From Zelopaecilomyces penicillatus (Eukaryota > Ascomycota > Sordariomycetes > Hypocreales > Pseudodiploosporaceae), in contig VCCP01000002.1 in assembly GCA_005765155.1 (NCBI GenBank), positions 806,001 to 870,000 on the forward strand: DNA of 64,000 nt, given 5' to 3'. Below are positions 34,045-45,537 of the stretch, one piece after another. Below the pieces are notes generated by a model. It ran no database searches. It was not told the origin of the DNA and saw only the letters and a program-made list of their open reading frames with translations. The translations under genes and the position numbers were made by a program. The first letter of the stretch is position 1. The number at the start of each line of letters is the position of its first letter.

Positions 34045-34758
34045 ATGGCGACTGCAACTTCTCAGCTGCCTACCTACAAGCAGGAGTTCCTCAAATCTTC
34101 CATTGATGGCGGGGTTCTCAAGTTTGGTAGCTTCGAACTCAAGTCCAAGAGGATATCACCATATTTTTTCAACGCTGGCGAATTTCATACATCGCGCCTT
34201 GCAGGAGCTATCGCCTCTGCATTTGCACACACCATTATCCAAGCGCAGAACAAGTCTGGCCTAGACTTTGACATTGTTTTCGGCCCCGCCTACAAGGGAA
34301 TCCCGCTCTCCTCAGCCATCACGATCAAACTCGGAGAACTTGCGCCACAAAACCTGGACCGCGTCTCTTATTCCTTTGACCGCAAAGAAGCCAAGGACCA
34401 TGGCGAGGGTGGCAACATAGTTGGTGCTCCGCTAAAAGGCAAGAAAATACTCATCGTTGATGATGTCATCACCGCCGGCACCGCCAAAAGGGAGGCCATC
34501 GACAAGATTAGGAAAGAGGGCGGCACTGTTGCCGGCATTGTCGTTGCTCTGGATCGAATGGAGAAGCTTCCCGCTACAGATGGAGATGACTCTAAGCCAG
34601 GACCTAGCGCTATCGGTGAATTGAGGAAGGAGTTTGGCATTCCCATTTTTGCTATCCTGACTTTGGATGACATTATTGCGGGCATGAAGGGTTTCGCCTC
34701 TGCAGAGGACACTCAGAAAACAGAGGAATATCGGGCTAAATACAAAGCAACTGATTAA
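34045..34758 (+). CDS. URA5: Orotate phosphoribosyltransferase
   Basis: This enzyme converts orotate and PRPP to orotidine 5'-monophosphate, the fifth step of pyrimidine synthesis, in the cytosol. It is a single exon of 237 residues, starting MATATSQLPTYKQEFLKSSI, which is the normal fungal length. Orotate-binding and fold residues are present in FGSFELKSKRISPYFFNAG and FGPAYKGIPLSSA. The PRPP-binding loop is VDDVITAGTA at residues 138-147. No key residue is missing. URA5/pyr genes are well-known 5-fluoroorotate counter-selectable loci in fungi. It is convergent with the GNAT gene 314 bp downstream. Confidence 0.97.
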   Translation: MATATSQLPTYKQEFLKSSIDGGVLKFGSFELKSKRISPYFFNAGEFHTSRLAGAIASAFAHTIIQAQNKSGLDFDIVFGPAYKGIPLSSAITIKLGELAPQNLDRVSYSFDRKEAKDHGEGGNIVGAPLKGKKILIVDDVITAGTAKREAIDKIRKEGGTVAGIVVALDRMEKLPATDGDDSKPGPSAIGELRKEFGIPIFAILTLDDIIAGMKGFASAEDTQKTEEYRAKYKATD

Positions 34759-35072
34759 AATCTAGGAGAGTGGTCTTCATAGGATCAGTTATGTTATTGG
34801 ATTGACGAAGAAGAAGTTCTATACACATTGTGCTTCCCCCTCTCGTCATACCAAGTGGGATTTATACAAATCAGGGCGAGCTTAGCGTAGGCATTATTGA
34901 CCTGGAACACGCATAACATTTGCTGCCCTCCGTATTTATAGGCCTCAATGCCAAACCAGAAAGCCAGGGTCCAGCCGTGCCCACAGCCACGGGCGCTGCA
35001 TTGCGACTGGGCTTGTAAGTATTTGTAAGTATTTGAATATGAATCAACCATCTGTGGGTTCTTCTCAGCGTT
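34759..35072. other. Convergent 3' region between URA5 and the GNAT gene
   Basis: This 314-bp stretch between facing stop codons shows no gene. A short direct repeat GTAAGTATTTG occurs at about 35015-35035. Confidence 0.5.
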
Positions 35073-36211
35073 TCAGGCGCTAAGAAGGTCCTTTTTATCT
35101 CGGCTCAGTTGCTTTGGCCCAGGAAGTTCAAAAAACTGCGTAAAATGAATCAGTAGTTGAAATAAGAAGAATATCTCCGAGATCGGCACTTACCATATCA
35201 TGTAAGTCTCCTCCGAGTCTTGTTGACTTGCTGTGCCCAGCATGTTCGAAGCCGCATCGCTTGAAGAAGTCAATCAAGGACTAGGGAAGTTAGCAAAGCT
35301 GATGATTTGCGAGCGTTTGAAATGTTCCTCACATCTTTGCAGACAAGAGCTACGCGGTCTGCCACACCGGACTCATTCATCAACTGAAGATAGGCCTTCA
35401 TAGCGGTTTTCCCGATACCGATACCCTGAACCTCCGGACACACTGCGAACGAATGTAGGCACAAAGTTCTACCAAAGTACTTATGGCCCAGATGTGAACT
35501 GTTGGACATGTTCGGATTTTGCCAGTTCTCTGGACATGCCATGTCATCTTCCGTGACAAATGGTCCTTCTCCGAGTGTGGCAATAATGTGAGCGAACATG
35601 ACCCGTTTGGATAGGTCCATGCGACCAGTCTCGACTGGTCGACATTGTCGCATCGTTCCGATCCACCATCCCTCGGCGTCACTTGGACGATAGGTGTTGA
35701 AGAGACCAAAACAAATGCTACCACATCTCTTGATACGATATCGAAGCTAGAGCCTTGTCAGTTTTGACGAGATGTGCGAAATGAAAAGAAATGTTTAATT
35801 CGGATACATGAAAAGTTATTGGAGCCCAAGAGAATACCATGCAATGGCGTGGACGAAGCGAAAGGGAAGCCTTACAAGTTCTCTTGGTGTTCCCTTTTCC
35901 GGTTCTGGAAACGCCAACTCTTCCAAGATAATGCAAGTTTCGGTGTCAGACTCTGTAAGGGGCGAGAGCATGGGAGCCCAGTGAAACGGGATCACTTTCT
36001 GCAGGAGCCTGCCGGCGGACTTTCTTCGCTGCAACCGCGACTGAGTGATGCTTCTTTGCACATCCACAATCTCCTCGTCCGCGTCAATAGAGTCGTCGAT
36101 GGCGGCCTCATTAGCATCATCGTCGTAGGTGGGAAGAAACTGGGGAGATTTTTGGCTAGAAAGTCCATGATCAGGGGGCGTAACCACCGCGGAAGCTTCC
36201 CCATCCGCCAT
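35073..36211 (-). CDS. GNAT-family N-acetyltransferase (polyamine/arylalkylamine type)
   Basis: An acetyl-CoA-dependent N-acetyltransferase of the GCN5-related fold, closest in style to fungal polyamine or arylalkylamine acetyltransferases such as Paa1; the substrate is inference. Four exons, 36211-35876, 35746-35333, 35280-35194 and 35135-35073, give 299 residues. The start is MADGEASAVVTPPDHG; the frame above it begins at GTG. The first ~80 residues are acidic and disordered. The catalytic core includes FHWAPMLSPLTESDTETCI and YRIKRCGSICFGLFNTYRPS. Motif A for CoA is VCPEVQGIGIGKTAMKAYLQ, then VALVCKD, and the motif-B-like end IDFFKRCGFEHAGHS. The longer N-terminus distinguishes it from yeast Paa1. 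Introns are 129, 52 and 58 nt, each placed by restoring the frame. Confidence 0.85.
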
Positions 36212-38731
36212 TTTCTTTTTCACTTGAAGACGATTCACAAGAATTTCTTAGGATAAAAGGCTGCATGCAGTACGACTGTGCGAGGGTATCCCTGAGATAG
36301 GGATGGGATGTCAGCGTGGCCGCAGCTTAGCCAAACCTATCAGGGCGAACAGTGAGTTTGATGGCAGCTGGAATGGGTAAGGTGAAAGAGCGAAAACGAT
36401 GATTTGATTGCAGCTTCTAAGTACTGTTGTTGGAGCCGTTCGTTGTGGACGAGTGTCGTCGAAGCAGCTGTCGATGAAGGGGTTACAGTTGGTCAGGTGG
36501 CCTGTTGTTGGTGAGGGCAGTGACGGCGTTTGTCCAGCAGCTGGGTTGTGGTAGATATTTCTCAAAGTCGGCAAACCACAAGTTCCATGTGACGTCTTCG
36601 CTTAGCATTGAGGTTTCATCACCTTGCTATTGTGAGCTGTAGCACGGATATGAATCCCTGACCCAGAGGTCGACAAACCAGGCCGTGTTTGTTCTCGGCT
36701 GCGAGGTTATGAAAATGTGAAGCAGTCTCTATAAGAGTAAGTGAAGGTTTGGTGAGATGACGTTCGACTCCTAGACTGATGACACACTGCCACACACGTC
36801 ACAGGCGCCTGGCAGATGCTTTGAATAATTGCTGGATAGAAGATGGCATTCCGAGGGCGGTTCATGTGTTTCGCCTGGCCGAGAGGAGCAGGGCTTGACC
36901 AATGGCCTGATCATCGCCTATCCATACTAACGTTACCTACTACTTGCCTACAGCAGCAGTACCTCCCTACTAACTTACCCAGGCACACGGAGTCATATGG
37001 CGATGACTTGCCAGTCACAGCCAGTCACACTCGCCGCAGTAGGATGTAGGTCTCCATCCCGTACATTGCCGTACTCGTCTGTGCTGTTTTGTGCTGGGCG
37101 GTACGGATACGATACAGTGGTTACAGCTGTTACGGCGTACAGGCAGGTGCCATGTTCTGATCCAGACATTCGCGCCTCCCACACTATTCCTGTCATTGCA
37201 CGACGCGCAACTGCCGTGAGAAAATGGATTTAAAGACCCGGATAGTCGATTACGCAGGAAGGAGCACCCGTGTTTGTAAGTCGTTGCATCATTTGGCCGT
37301 TGACATATCCGCATGTCTAGGATTACTACTTTCAACTAGCAGGTAGAGCTTGTGTATCTTGGCAACTGGGGTTAAGTTGAGTTAGTGTCAGTAGTGAGGG
37401 GCGTCTTCATGGCAAGTTGATTCTCTCCAAACTCCAGTTCTCCAGCCTCGACCTCAATAGGTAGGTAGCAAGGCAGATGATGCTAATATTAGAACGCTAA
37501 ACCCCACAAAATGAGATACAGACCCAGGAGTCAAGCCTTAGTCATGGCATAATCGAGGACAGCGTATTGGGTATTTTAACCTGCTTGTCTCTGTTGATGA
37601 TAAGCTTTCGGCTTTTTTACACGTCAGCTTATCAAATAACTACTGTGCGCTGTCCACAGGCAGGGCAATTAAAGCGTCGATGAGCGTAATTGAGCTGGGT
37701 GATGCATTGAAGCTGAGAGTAAAACCCACTAGACAGCCCACCATTGATAGACTCGTCTATTTTGCAGCCTCGTATTTTCCAGTGCACAGCTTCCATACCT
37801 GCTGCAAGCGGACGGTTGGGCCGGGTTGTGTTGAGCTCCACAAGTATGGTCTTATCAGGCATTGTTTCCTCTAGCATGCATACAGGCATTGCCTTAGCAA
37901 GTCAGTTAGTAATTACTTGCCTAGGTACTAAACGCCTCTAGAAGGCAAGCTTCTGATACTGGTAACAGCTGGGAGTTCACTATACGCCCAGTATGGGAAG
38001 CTGAAGGCCTTGAAATATAGCCTACCCACTTTCCATGAGGCAAGGCTGGTCGGCCACCTCACGCAATTGCTGGGTACCAAAGACAGGTGCAACGTTGGCC
38101 GACTCATAGGGAAACCAACAGTCTTCCTTGGTGACTCAAGACCCCAAGTGTCTACATCGGTAAAAGTACAGGCGATTCAATCGCTAAATTAATGGATTGA
38201 ACCGACCTCCTCTTCTAGGCCGCATCCCCTCGTCAGACCCAAACAAGCCAGACGTCATCCACTGCCCAAACTGCCACTCCACGCTTTCGTCAGCTGGCGG
38301 CAATTCTCCCCTCTACCTCAGCCATTTGCTCCGTTCCCAATCTCGATTCGTTCCATCCGATCTCTTCTTCTCTCTGTTGCTCATTCCCTCCCACCTCGAC
38401 CAACTAATTACTGCTCTCTATTGCTCTTCACTACTGCTGCTCAACAACCAACTGCTGAGCAACGACTGCCTGCCTCCGTGTTTCCCTCCCTGGCCCCGGG
38501 CCAGTTGCCGGCTCAATCTCTAGCACACTCCCATGGCTGGTGCCCACCAGTTCGACGCCGCCATCCATCTCTAAAGGCTCTGCACTAGTCTAGGATCCGT
38601 TGACCTTGCCCCGACCCTTTTGAGACGGCACCTCGGTTGCACGTCGTCGCACCCTTACCTGTGGCTCCCGCCGGGTGGCACGACACACCACTACAAAGGA
38701 ACAACGCTCCGTTTCGTTTCTCGACACGACA
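36212..38731. other. Intergenic region between the GNAT and DUF2415 genes
   Basis: 2.5 kb between divergent start codons, with no recognisable gene. An inverted GATA pair lies at 37598-37634. The last ~500 bp (38210-38730) are strongly C/T-rich, as expected of the promoter and leader of the plus-strand gene. Confidence 0.5.
37598..37634. promoter_or_regulatory. Inverted pair of GATA motifs
   Basis: TGATAAGCT at 37598-37606 and its exact reverse complement AGCTTATCA at 37626-37634 are separated by 19 nt. Paired HGATAR sites are the form bound by fungal GATA factors such as AreA/NIT2. Binding here is only a possibility; the 9-bp arms could also fold as a hairpin. Confidence 0.3.
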
Positions 38732-40976
38732 ATGGCCGTGAAGGATGATGGCTCGTACGACTGCCCTATTGTGATGCTTTGTGACGTTGACCATGTGTGC
38801 TGTACTGACATGATGCTGTACTGGCAGGTCTTATCCCACCGAGGCCATCATCGCCAAGAAAGCTCGCAAACACTACCGAGTCCCCGTGCGATCGCAGTAT
38901 GTCGCAATCTTTCGTCTTCATGATGGGTTACTAAGTGCTTCTTCGATAGGCATTGGCAGCTTCGCTCCTTAATCAGCGCCGAGAAACAGCACATCATCTA
39001 TTTCCCTGGAGGGCACGGCAGTCATCATGTTCAGCGCCTCAACACCCTTACCCACGAATGCGAGACCGTCAAACTTCTGACATTTGCGCCGAGATGTCTC
39101 GTGGCCGAGAACGGATGGTTGTGCTGTGGTAGCGAGAATGGAGACTTTGTAGCGATTCGACTCGACGATACAACTGAAAATGACAGCCCAAGCCCATCAC
39201 CTGGACTCGACGCCGATGTTCGCCTTCCTATAAGCATTGATGCATCAACCTCGCGCGAGGACTCGCTCCTCTCCCTTATCGCTCAGGCCCGTCGGTCTAC
39301 AAAAAGTTTAATTGCAAAAAGCATGAGGCTCGCCAAGGATCGGGTCAATTGCATCACTCTATGGTTTCCTCCGACCGATACACCGACTGCGGGTACCGAA
39401 GGCACCTACACAGAGCCAGTGGCAATTCTTGCCAACAATGACCGAACAGTGACGTTAGTCAGCCTACGCGATTTCGACCACAACGACAAAATAGAGCCAC
39501 TAGACGTGGTCTCATACCCCGACTTTGTCAACAGGGCCATCATCTCCCCCGACGGACGCCTTCTGGTTGCTATATTGGACGACCCCTATCTCTATGTCCA
39601 CGAGCGCGTCGCCATACCCGCAGAGACGTCCTCTTCGCGGACGAATACTCCAACAGAGTATCAATGGGAGCAAACACAGAGTTTCCTCCTTAAAAGTCAA
39701 AGAAAGGACGACAGGACTGACAGTCGAGGGAGTTTTGCGGCATGCTTTTCAGCTTCAGGAGCATATCTTGCTGTTGGGACACAACACGGCACAATATCCA
39801 TATTTGACACAACGCTCCTTACAGTTGATAATGCGGACCCTCTCATCACCACATTCAAGTCCTCACGACCGGAAAGTGGCCCTGGCGCTGTCCGTGACAT
39901 GGCCTTTTGTCCAGGGCCCTTTGATATCCTGGCATGGACTGAGGACCGTGGTCATGTTGGAGTTGCGGACATGAGAAGCAACTTCATGGCCCGCCAAATT
40001 GTTGATATCAATACTGAGACCGATTTTGAGCACATCAACATATTCGATCGAAATACCATTGATCCTCGACTTCTGGACGGCCGCAGCAATCGACGGGACA
40101 ATGCTTCGTCTTCGGCTTCGGGCAACACCTCAGCCGCTGCGCGACGTGAAGGCGAGGGATTTGAAGGACTCAACCATCCATTAACGCCGAGTGAGACGAT
40201 GGTACTTGAGGCCATCCAGGGGGATCGTCGACGCCGGGAAAGGGCTAGTCAAAGGAATACTGAGGATACACGTGCTGTGCCTGACCTAACATGGACTTAC
40301 ATGTCGAATCTACGGCCCTCAGCTACTGAAACCGATGCAGCCCGAACACGCGAGCGTAGCAGCAGCGTTTCTCGCACGATGGGGAATATTCTTGGTAGTT
40401 ACAGAGATCAGCGTGCGCAGGAGAGAGTCCGCAACACCCGGCAGCTCATGCGTGATAACAGCGAGAGACAAACGACGACGACGACGAATACTACTACTAC
40501 TACTGCTACTACTACACGGCGCCCTGACCAGAGATGGATGGATAGGCTCGGAGAGACGGTGGCCGCGATGCGAGACCAACGAGACCGGCAAGATGCTTCA
40601 TATCTCAACGTTCTTGAGATATTACAAGCCAGAGAGCGGTCATCCAACGACACAGATCATGACGAGTCGTCCCTCTTAGTCCCATTGGTTAATCAAGTTG
40701 TAAATCGCTGGGAAGAAAGCGCTATCCGAGGGACCTTGGCTCCTGACCATGGTGTATTCGAGGTTCCCCCTTCTCCAGATAACACAGCCGGACTAGCCTG
40801 GAGCCAAGATGGTCGTACTCTGTAAGTTTTTTACTCATCCCCGCCATGTTCATTTAGTTGGTGCCGGTGCTGACGTTTTCTGCGTTTTTAGGTTTGTTGG
40901 AGCCCAAAATGGCATCTACGAGTTTCACATTAATGTCCACAGCCGAAAGTTCTCTCCTAGCATTACCATGCGCTAA
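38732..40976 (+). CDS. DUF2415 / WD40-like beta-propeller protein
   Basis: A conserved fungal protein of unknown biochemical role. Four exons, 38732-38754, 38828-38896, 38950-40821 and 40892-40976, give 682 residues. Exon 1 is only 23 nt (MAVKDDGS), and the joins give SYPTEAIIAKKARKHYRVPV and RSQHWQLRSLISAEKQHIIY. WD40-like strands recur (CCGSENGDFVAIRLDD, ILANNDRTVTLVSL, LAVGTQHGTISIFDTT). The DUF2415 block is VRDMAFCPGPFDILAWTED followed by VGVADMRSNFMARQIVD. A long Arg/Ser-rich region then contains a poly-Thr tract coded by ACG/ACT repeats (40471-40515). The last exon closes the propeller with AGLAWSQDGRTLFVGAQNGI. The family is recognised from memory of the motif; no enzymatic residues are evident. 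Confidence 0.85.
40471..40515 (+). repeat. Coding trinucleotide repeat (ACG)n(ACT)n
   Basis: The repeat encodes a Thr-rich tract within the disordered part of the DUF2415 protein. It is in frame and likely to vary in length between strains. Confidence 0.8.
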
Positions 40977-41412
40977 GGTCGCCTTCAAGTCGGCACCTTT
41001 AGCTGTTGCGCTGTTATTGGTTATAGTTACTCGGAATGCAAAAACATGGAGTTTGTTGGGCGTTTTTTGTCCCATTTTTAGCGCTTTTTTAGCGCTTTTT
41101 TTGTTGGGATGCTGCTTTTTCAGAGCAGCAGAGGGTCAGTCGGGCTCTAGAATGAATGGCCTCATGGGGGCCGATGAGCAATGACAAGGAAATGGTTTTC
41201 GATTCATGGGATACCTCGAGATTAAACAACGGACACTCGTTTTGAGAAAAGCAAATATGCTAATGGCTCATCATACTCATCTTTCGCTTAAAAGATTGGC
41301 CAGATATTCATGTATTATATCCAGCGGGTAAAAAAATTCATAAGATTTAATACGAATTGTGCCCGTCTACCTGGTGTCACATTGCTTGCCTGACGACTCA
41401 TGTTATATATCC
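40977..41412. other. Convergent 3' region between the DUF2415 gene and L2HGDH
   Basis: 436 bp between facing stop codons. A tandem TTTTTAGCGC-like repeat at about 41076-41101 is the only structure seen. Confidence 0.5.
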
Positions 41413-42886
41413 TTAGTCTGTGGTGATGGTCCCGTACAGGAGCTCCTCTACTCTCTCAGCGATGGCCAGACTGCTTGTTAACCCAGGACTCTCAATGCCC
41501 AGAAGATTGACCCATCCCTCGTATCCTTTCTCCTTGCATATGACAAAGTCCTGGAAGCCCGCACCGGTGGCCATGGCCCCCTTATGCACCAGCTTCGGCC
41601 GGATACCCGCGTAATCAGGCACGAGGCTGGCTTCATCAATACCAGGCAGATATTTCTTGATCTCAGCAACTGCGTCAGCAAGACGTGATGCGTTGACGGC
41701 AAGGTCGTCTGGTCGGTTGACCCACTCGACATCCGGGCCGAAGCGGATACGCCCGCTCATGTCGAGGGTCAGATGGGTGCCGAGGCCGCTGGCACCCGGT
41801 TCCGGGGCTGGGTAGATGAGTCGGGAGACACGTGGGTGAGAGGCTGAGTAGGAGAAGTAGTTGCCCTTGGCGTAGTAGAGCTGCTTGTGCTGCGGTGCAG
41901 GGACGATCATGTTGTGTATATCGACGGCGCCAAGGCCAGCCGTGTTGATGATGGTCTCGGCTGTGATGGTGGACAGCTCGCCGGTTGAGGCGTCTTGGAC
42001 ATCGACCTCCCAGCCTGCGCTGCCCTCATTTCCAGAACCCCCCAGCGGCCGGATTGCCCTGACGGGCGAGTTGAGTGCGACAATACCACCGGCTTCCTCA
42101 AACAAACCCTGAAGACAAACCATCAGCCCATGAGAGTCGACGATGCCCGTCTCCGGACTCTCCAAGACCCCCGCCGCCGCGCGCGCACCCTCACCGTCCC
42201 GACACACTTCACTTTCACCCACCCACCGCGTCGGCACGCCGAGTTTGTCTTTACATAGCACATGGATACTTTCAAGTGCCTCGCGCTGCGCAGCGGTCTG
42301 GGCGACGATCCATTTCCCTGTCCGGCGGTGGGCTACGCCATGCTGCTCGCACAGCGTGTAGAGTAGGTGCCGACCACGGATGCACAGCTGCGTCTTGAGA
42401 CTGTCGGGGCCGTAGTAGATACCTGCGTGGATGACTCCGCTGTTGCGTGAGCTGGTCTCGCTGCCAACGGCTGAGTTGCGCTCGATGAGCACGGTGGTTG
42501 AGGTGTTGCTATTGCTGCTGTTGCGGCGTGAGAGTTGGCGCGCAATGGCTAGACCAACGACGCCGCCTCCAATGACCTTTCAAGACAGTTCAGTAATGAA
42601 TCAATTTTTGTTTTTGTTTTACTACTTTTTAATGTGTTGGTGAGGGTATATATTGAGCTAGATTCATGAGAAACGAGGCAAAAAAGAAAAAACCGCCAAT
42701 CCCCCCGAGATGACGTCGTATAATGGCGTCCTTTGTAAAGAAGAAGACGAAGAAAGGAAAACGTTCAAAACTCACAGCATGTGTAAAGTCGGCTTTGGAA
42801 GCTGCTGTAGAACTAAACCTCGCCAATTGAGCTGCTCTACTACAGCTAGAGCAAACAAAAGCTCTTGCTGTGCGTCTTGCCAACAT
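41413..42886 (-). CDS. L-2-hydroxyglutarate dehydrogenase, mitochondrial
   Basis: A FAD-dependent enzyme of the DAO family that oxidises L-2-hydroxyglutarate to 2-oxoglutarate, a metabolite-repair step. Two exons, 42886-42776 and 42576-41413, give 424 residues, close to the family length. The N-terminus MLARRTARAFVCSSCSRAAQ is Arg-rich and acid-free, a mitochondrial presequence. Exon 2 opens VIGGGVVGLAIARQLSRR (FAD GxGxxG, about residues 38-45). Family blocks follow: SSRNSGVIHAGIYYGPDSLK, ESPETGIVDSHGLM, HLTLDMSGRIRFGPDVEW and the C-terminal GIESPGLTSSLAIAERVEEL. The 199-nt intron (42577-42775) is the longest in the window. The Asn/Ser repeat after the FAD loop (RRNSSNSNTSTT) is slightly longer than usual. 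Confidence 0.92.
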
Positions 42887-43455
42887 AGTTTTTTTTAAGG
42901 TGGAGGAGAGTGGTTGGTGGATGAGGACGAAAAGAGGTCTGGGTTTTTGCCGAATAGCCGCAATAAAGTTATTTGAAAACGCAAACCACGAATATGCCCC
43001 TCTACATCAAACTAAAACGGCATCGCGATTTACTTTTTATTCTTTCAGTGTAAGTTGGCATAATTTATTTTATCATACTCTTCATGCTTTGCATTGTCAT
43101 CCAGAGACATTCTAATGCCGCATACCAACTCATACATTTTGGTATACAGCCCCTGTGCCACCATGACGCTCTTGTTCAAGATATTCAATAGCAATGCAAC
43201 CTGCTCATTAGAATGCAGTTATCTGAGATGTTTGACTCTTTACACGCGGCTGGTAATCTGATCCAATTCTTCTGCATGCCGGGTAAAGCGAACATCTGCC
43301 AGCTGATATTTTGATTGCATTATGTAGTCTATAATACAGGCTCGGGATCTCATCCCGACTATCGCCCTGAGCCCAGTGACCAAATGATATCGTTCATACG
43401 GAAGCAAGTGAAGTTTACCTTAAAATAAAATAAATAGAAGAAACAGTCTATCCAT
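42887..43455. other. Upstream region of L2HGDH
   Basis: 569 bp between the L2HGDH ATG and the stop codon of the next gene on the same strand. It is A/T-rich and contains no supported gene. Confidence 0.5.
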
Positions 43456-44606
43456 TCAGTCTGCCCTAGGTGCTTCCTCTGTTGGAGCAATTTCATCTGC
43501 AGAGACTGATGCTAGCGCCAGGTTTGATGGCACAGATGGTTCAGAGGTTCCCGAAGGACTAACTGATAAATCCGTAACTTGTTTCTCTGATGGTGGTGAG
43601 GGCTACGTTAGCGAATAGCTGTTCAACATGCACAGAGATCTAACTTACCCAGATCACGGATGCGATGCCGCAGCATCTGGTTTTCTCGCACCAGCATTTG
43701 GGTCTCAGCTTGATAGAATGCACTTTCATCTCGGCCTCCCAGCACCCAGTCAGGACTTTCAAGGCTTATAGAGGTTGAGCGAAGCCGGGGTGAGGCGCCT
43801 CGACTCGGGGTTCTAGACCGACGGTGTAGGTCAGCTCGTCCCATGTCAAAAGAGCTGCGCGGGTGAGGGAAGCCTGGCGAGCGAGAATACGAGCCAGAGT
43901 ACGAGCCAGCTGATGGACCGATGGGCTGCGAAGCATGAGATGCGATGGCTTGAGGGGTTGCCTGTCCTAGCCTCTCTGCGCCAGCACTCTCATCAATGGA
44001 GGATCTATGAGTGTGGTGCGGCTGGTGTGCCTGCAGGCGCTGGAGCTCTAATTGCTGCTGTCTGATCATCTGCAAAAGGCGGTTCTTGGATATGTTAGCT
44101 GGTAAGGACACAAAACAAAAACACTCAAGTTCATGAACATACCACATGGGCCTCTTGCTCTGCTTCGAGTTCCTGGTGAAGCTCACCCAGGCTGGGCGCT
44201 CTATGATGATGGGGATCTGCGGTTCGGGGAGAACCACTCAGCGGCTGTGGGCTTGCCCTTTGCTGGTCGGACTGATCCTGGGCCATCTCGCCCGGAGCTG
44301 GGACTGAGGGGTCGTTCAATTGGAGGTTCATGAACACGGTTGATCGTCGCCGCCCAGTTTGAGGAGAGGGCAAGTTCCGGGCTAATGAGCTGCTAGAAGA
44401 CTCTTTTTGGCGGGTCAGGTCAGTCTTCTGAACTTGGGCAAAAACATGCAAACGAGAGAGGATGGCACTTTACGCCTGGATGGTTCTCGCTGGAGGCTAG
44501 CATTTATGGCGGCAGCTGCCTGCAAGGAGGTTGTGGCAGCCCGAGACGAGCCGCTAGGTGACTCGGCGCGGGGCATCGCAGGAGGGCCATCTCCATTTGT
44601 CGCCAT
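43456..44606 (-). CDS. Conserved-looking coiled-coil protein, unknown function
   Basis: I do not recognise a named family. Four exons, 44606-44474, 44402-44143, 44084-43649 and 43586-43456, give 319 residues. It starts MATNGDGPPAMPRAESPSGS and is rich in Ala and Ser at the N-terminus. A block RRRSTVFMNLQLNDPSVPAP precedes a coiled coil (LHQELEAEQEAHVNRLLQMI then RQQQLELQRLQ, about 115-150). A Ser/Arg-rich middle contains ISLESPDWVLGGRDESAFYQ and a second heptad-like helix (AETQMLVRENQMLRHRIRDL). The C-terminus is acidic and Ser/Pro-rich. The acceptor of intron 1 (AAAAAG at 44403-44408) is weak and chosen by frame and a GACTGACC branch site; the alternative acceptor TTCAG would change a few residues. 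It may be an adaptor or scaffold, which is inference. Confidence 0.75.
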
Positions 44607-45068
44607 TTTTTCTTGTCTTCTGCTTTGTTCGCTGCTTTGTCCACTGCGGTGTGCTCGTGTCGTGTAGATGCCGGAGGATAATGAGCCAGTGGGGTGAATG
44701 TCCTGGATCGCGAGGATGTCCTTCTGGCTGACTACAGCAAGTTCAACTTAAGCTTATCGATGGATGGGTTCAATAGAAGGTGCCACAGAGGGCTTAGTGG
44801 GGAGGACTGTTTGTCAAAATGACCAAGTGGATTCCCTTTGATAGGCTCATTGGGGAAGATGCAGGCCGAGTAAGGTGTTCAACAGCAATATGGCAAAGAC
44901 CATGAACTTGGCAAAAGAATGAAAGAGGGGAGGGGATGAGAGAGAGTTGTCGGGATAGCGAGCCGTTGAATCGTCACCAAAGGCACTCGTCTCGCCCCAT
45001 CAACGAGTCACAAGATCTCCAGCAAACGGTTGGCGGTACGTACTGAGGTTACCTGAAAAATGCCAAGT

Positions 45069-45091
45069 ACCCCGCTGTATTACAGCGGGGT
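45069..45091. repeat. Perfect palindrome, 11-bp arms with 1-nt centre
   Basis: ACCCCGCTGTA and its exact reverse complement TACAGCGGGGT flank a single T. It lies 463 bp upstream of the coiled-coil gene start. The CCCCGC half-sites resemble C2H2 zinc-finger targets, but no specific factor can be named. Confidence 0.75.
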
Positions 45092-45440
45092 GTAGCGGTT
45101 ACAACTTGCAAAGAACGCTGCGTCTATTGGGGGAGGCGTGAATAGGAAGCCATCAAAGGGTCGAGTTCAATAGCTAGTTGGTGCATTAAGCAACCGTCGA
45201 GTTGTCTGATATCACTGTAGTTTGGTGTTTAGTGTTTGGTTGGTGCGATCAAATCCTGGTTATCTGTCTGCCTCAGAATCATTTTAGTTTGGCGTTTGTC
45301 GGTGTGATGACCAGTGACTGCCCAACTGTTAATATTAGAGTCTCTTTAGTCGGCTACTTTATGTTTTACATGAAACTGTGCCTTGGAATCTCCGGGATGT
45401 ATATAGAAGTGTCTAGATTATAGATGCTGTAAGATATTTC

Positions 45441-45537
45441 TGGCAATATCTGGCAATATCAGCAATATCTAGCAATATCTAGCAATGTCTTCAATATCTA
45501 GCAATTTCCATAAATGTATAGCAATGTCTGCAATTAC
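45441..45537. repeat. Decamer array, about 10 units of TAGCAATATC
   Basis: Units of 9-10 nt follow each other: TGGCAATATC twice, AGCAATATC, TAGCAATATC, TAGCAATGTC, TTCAATATC, TAGCAATTTC, a degenerate unit, then TAGCAATGTC. The array ends about 25 bp from the stop codon of the DUF3669 gene and would be in or near its 3' UTR. Confidence 0.75.
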
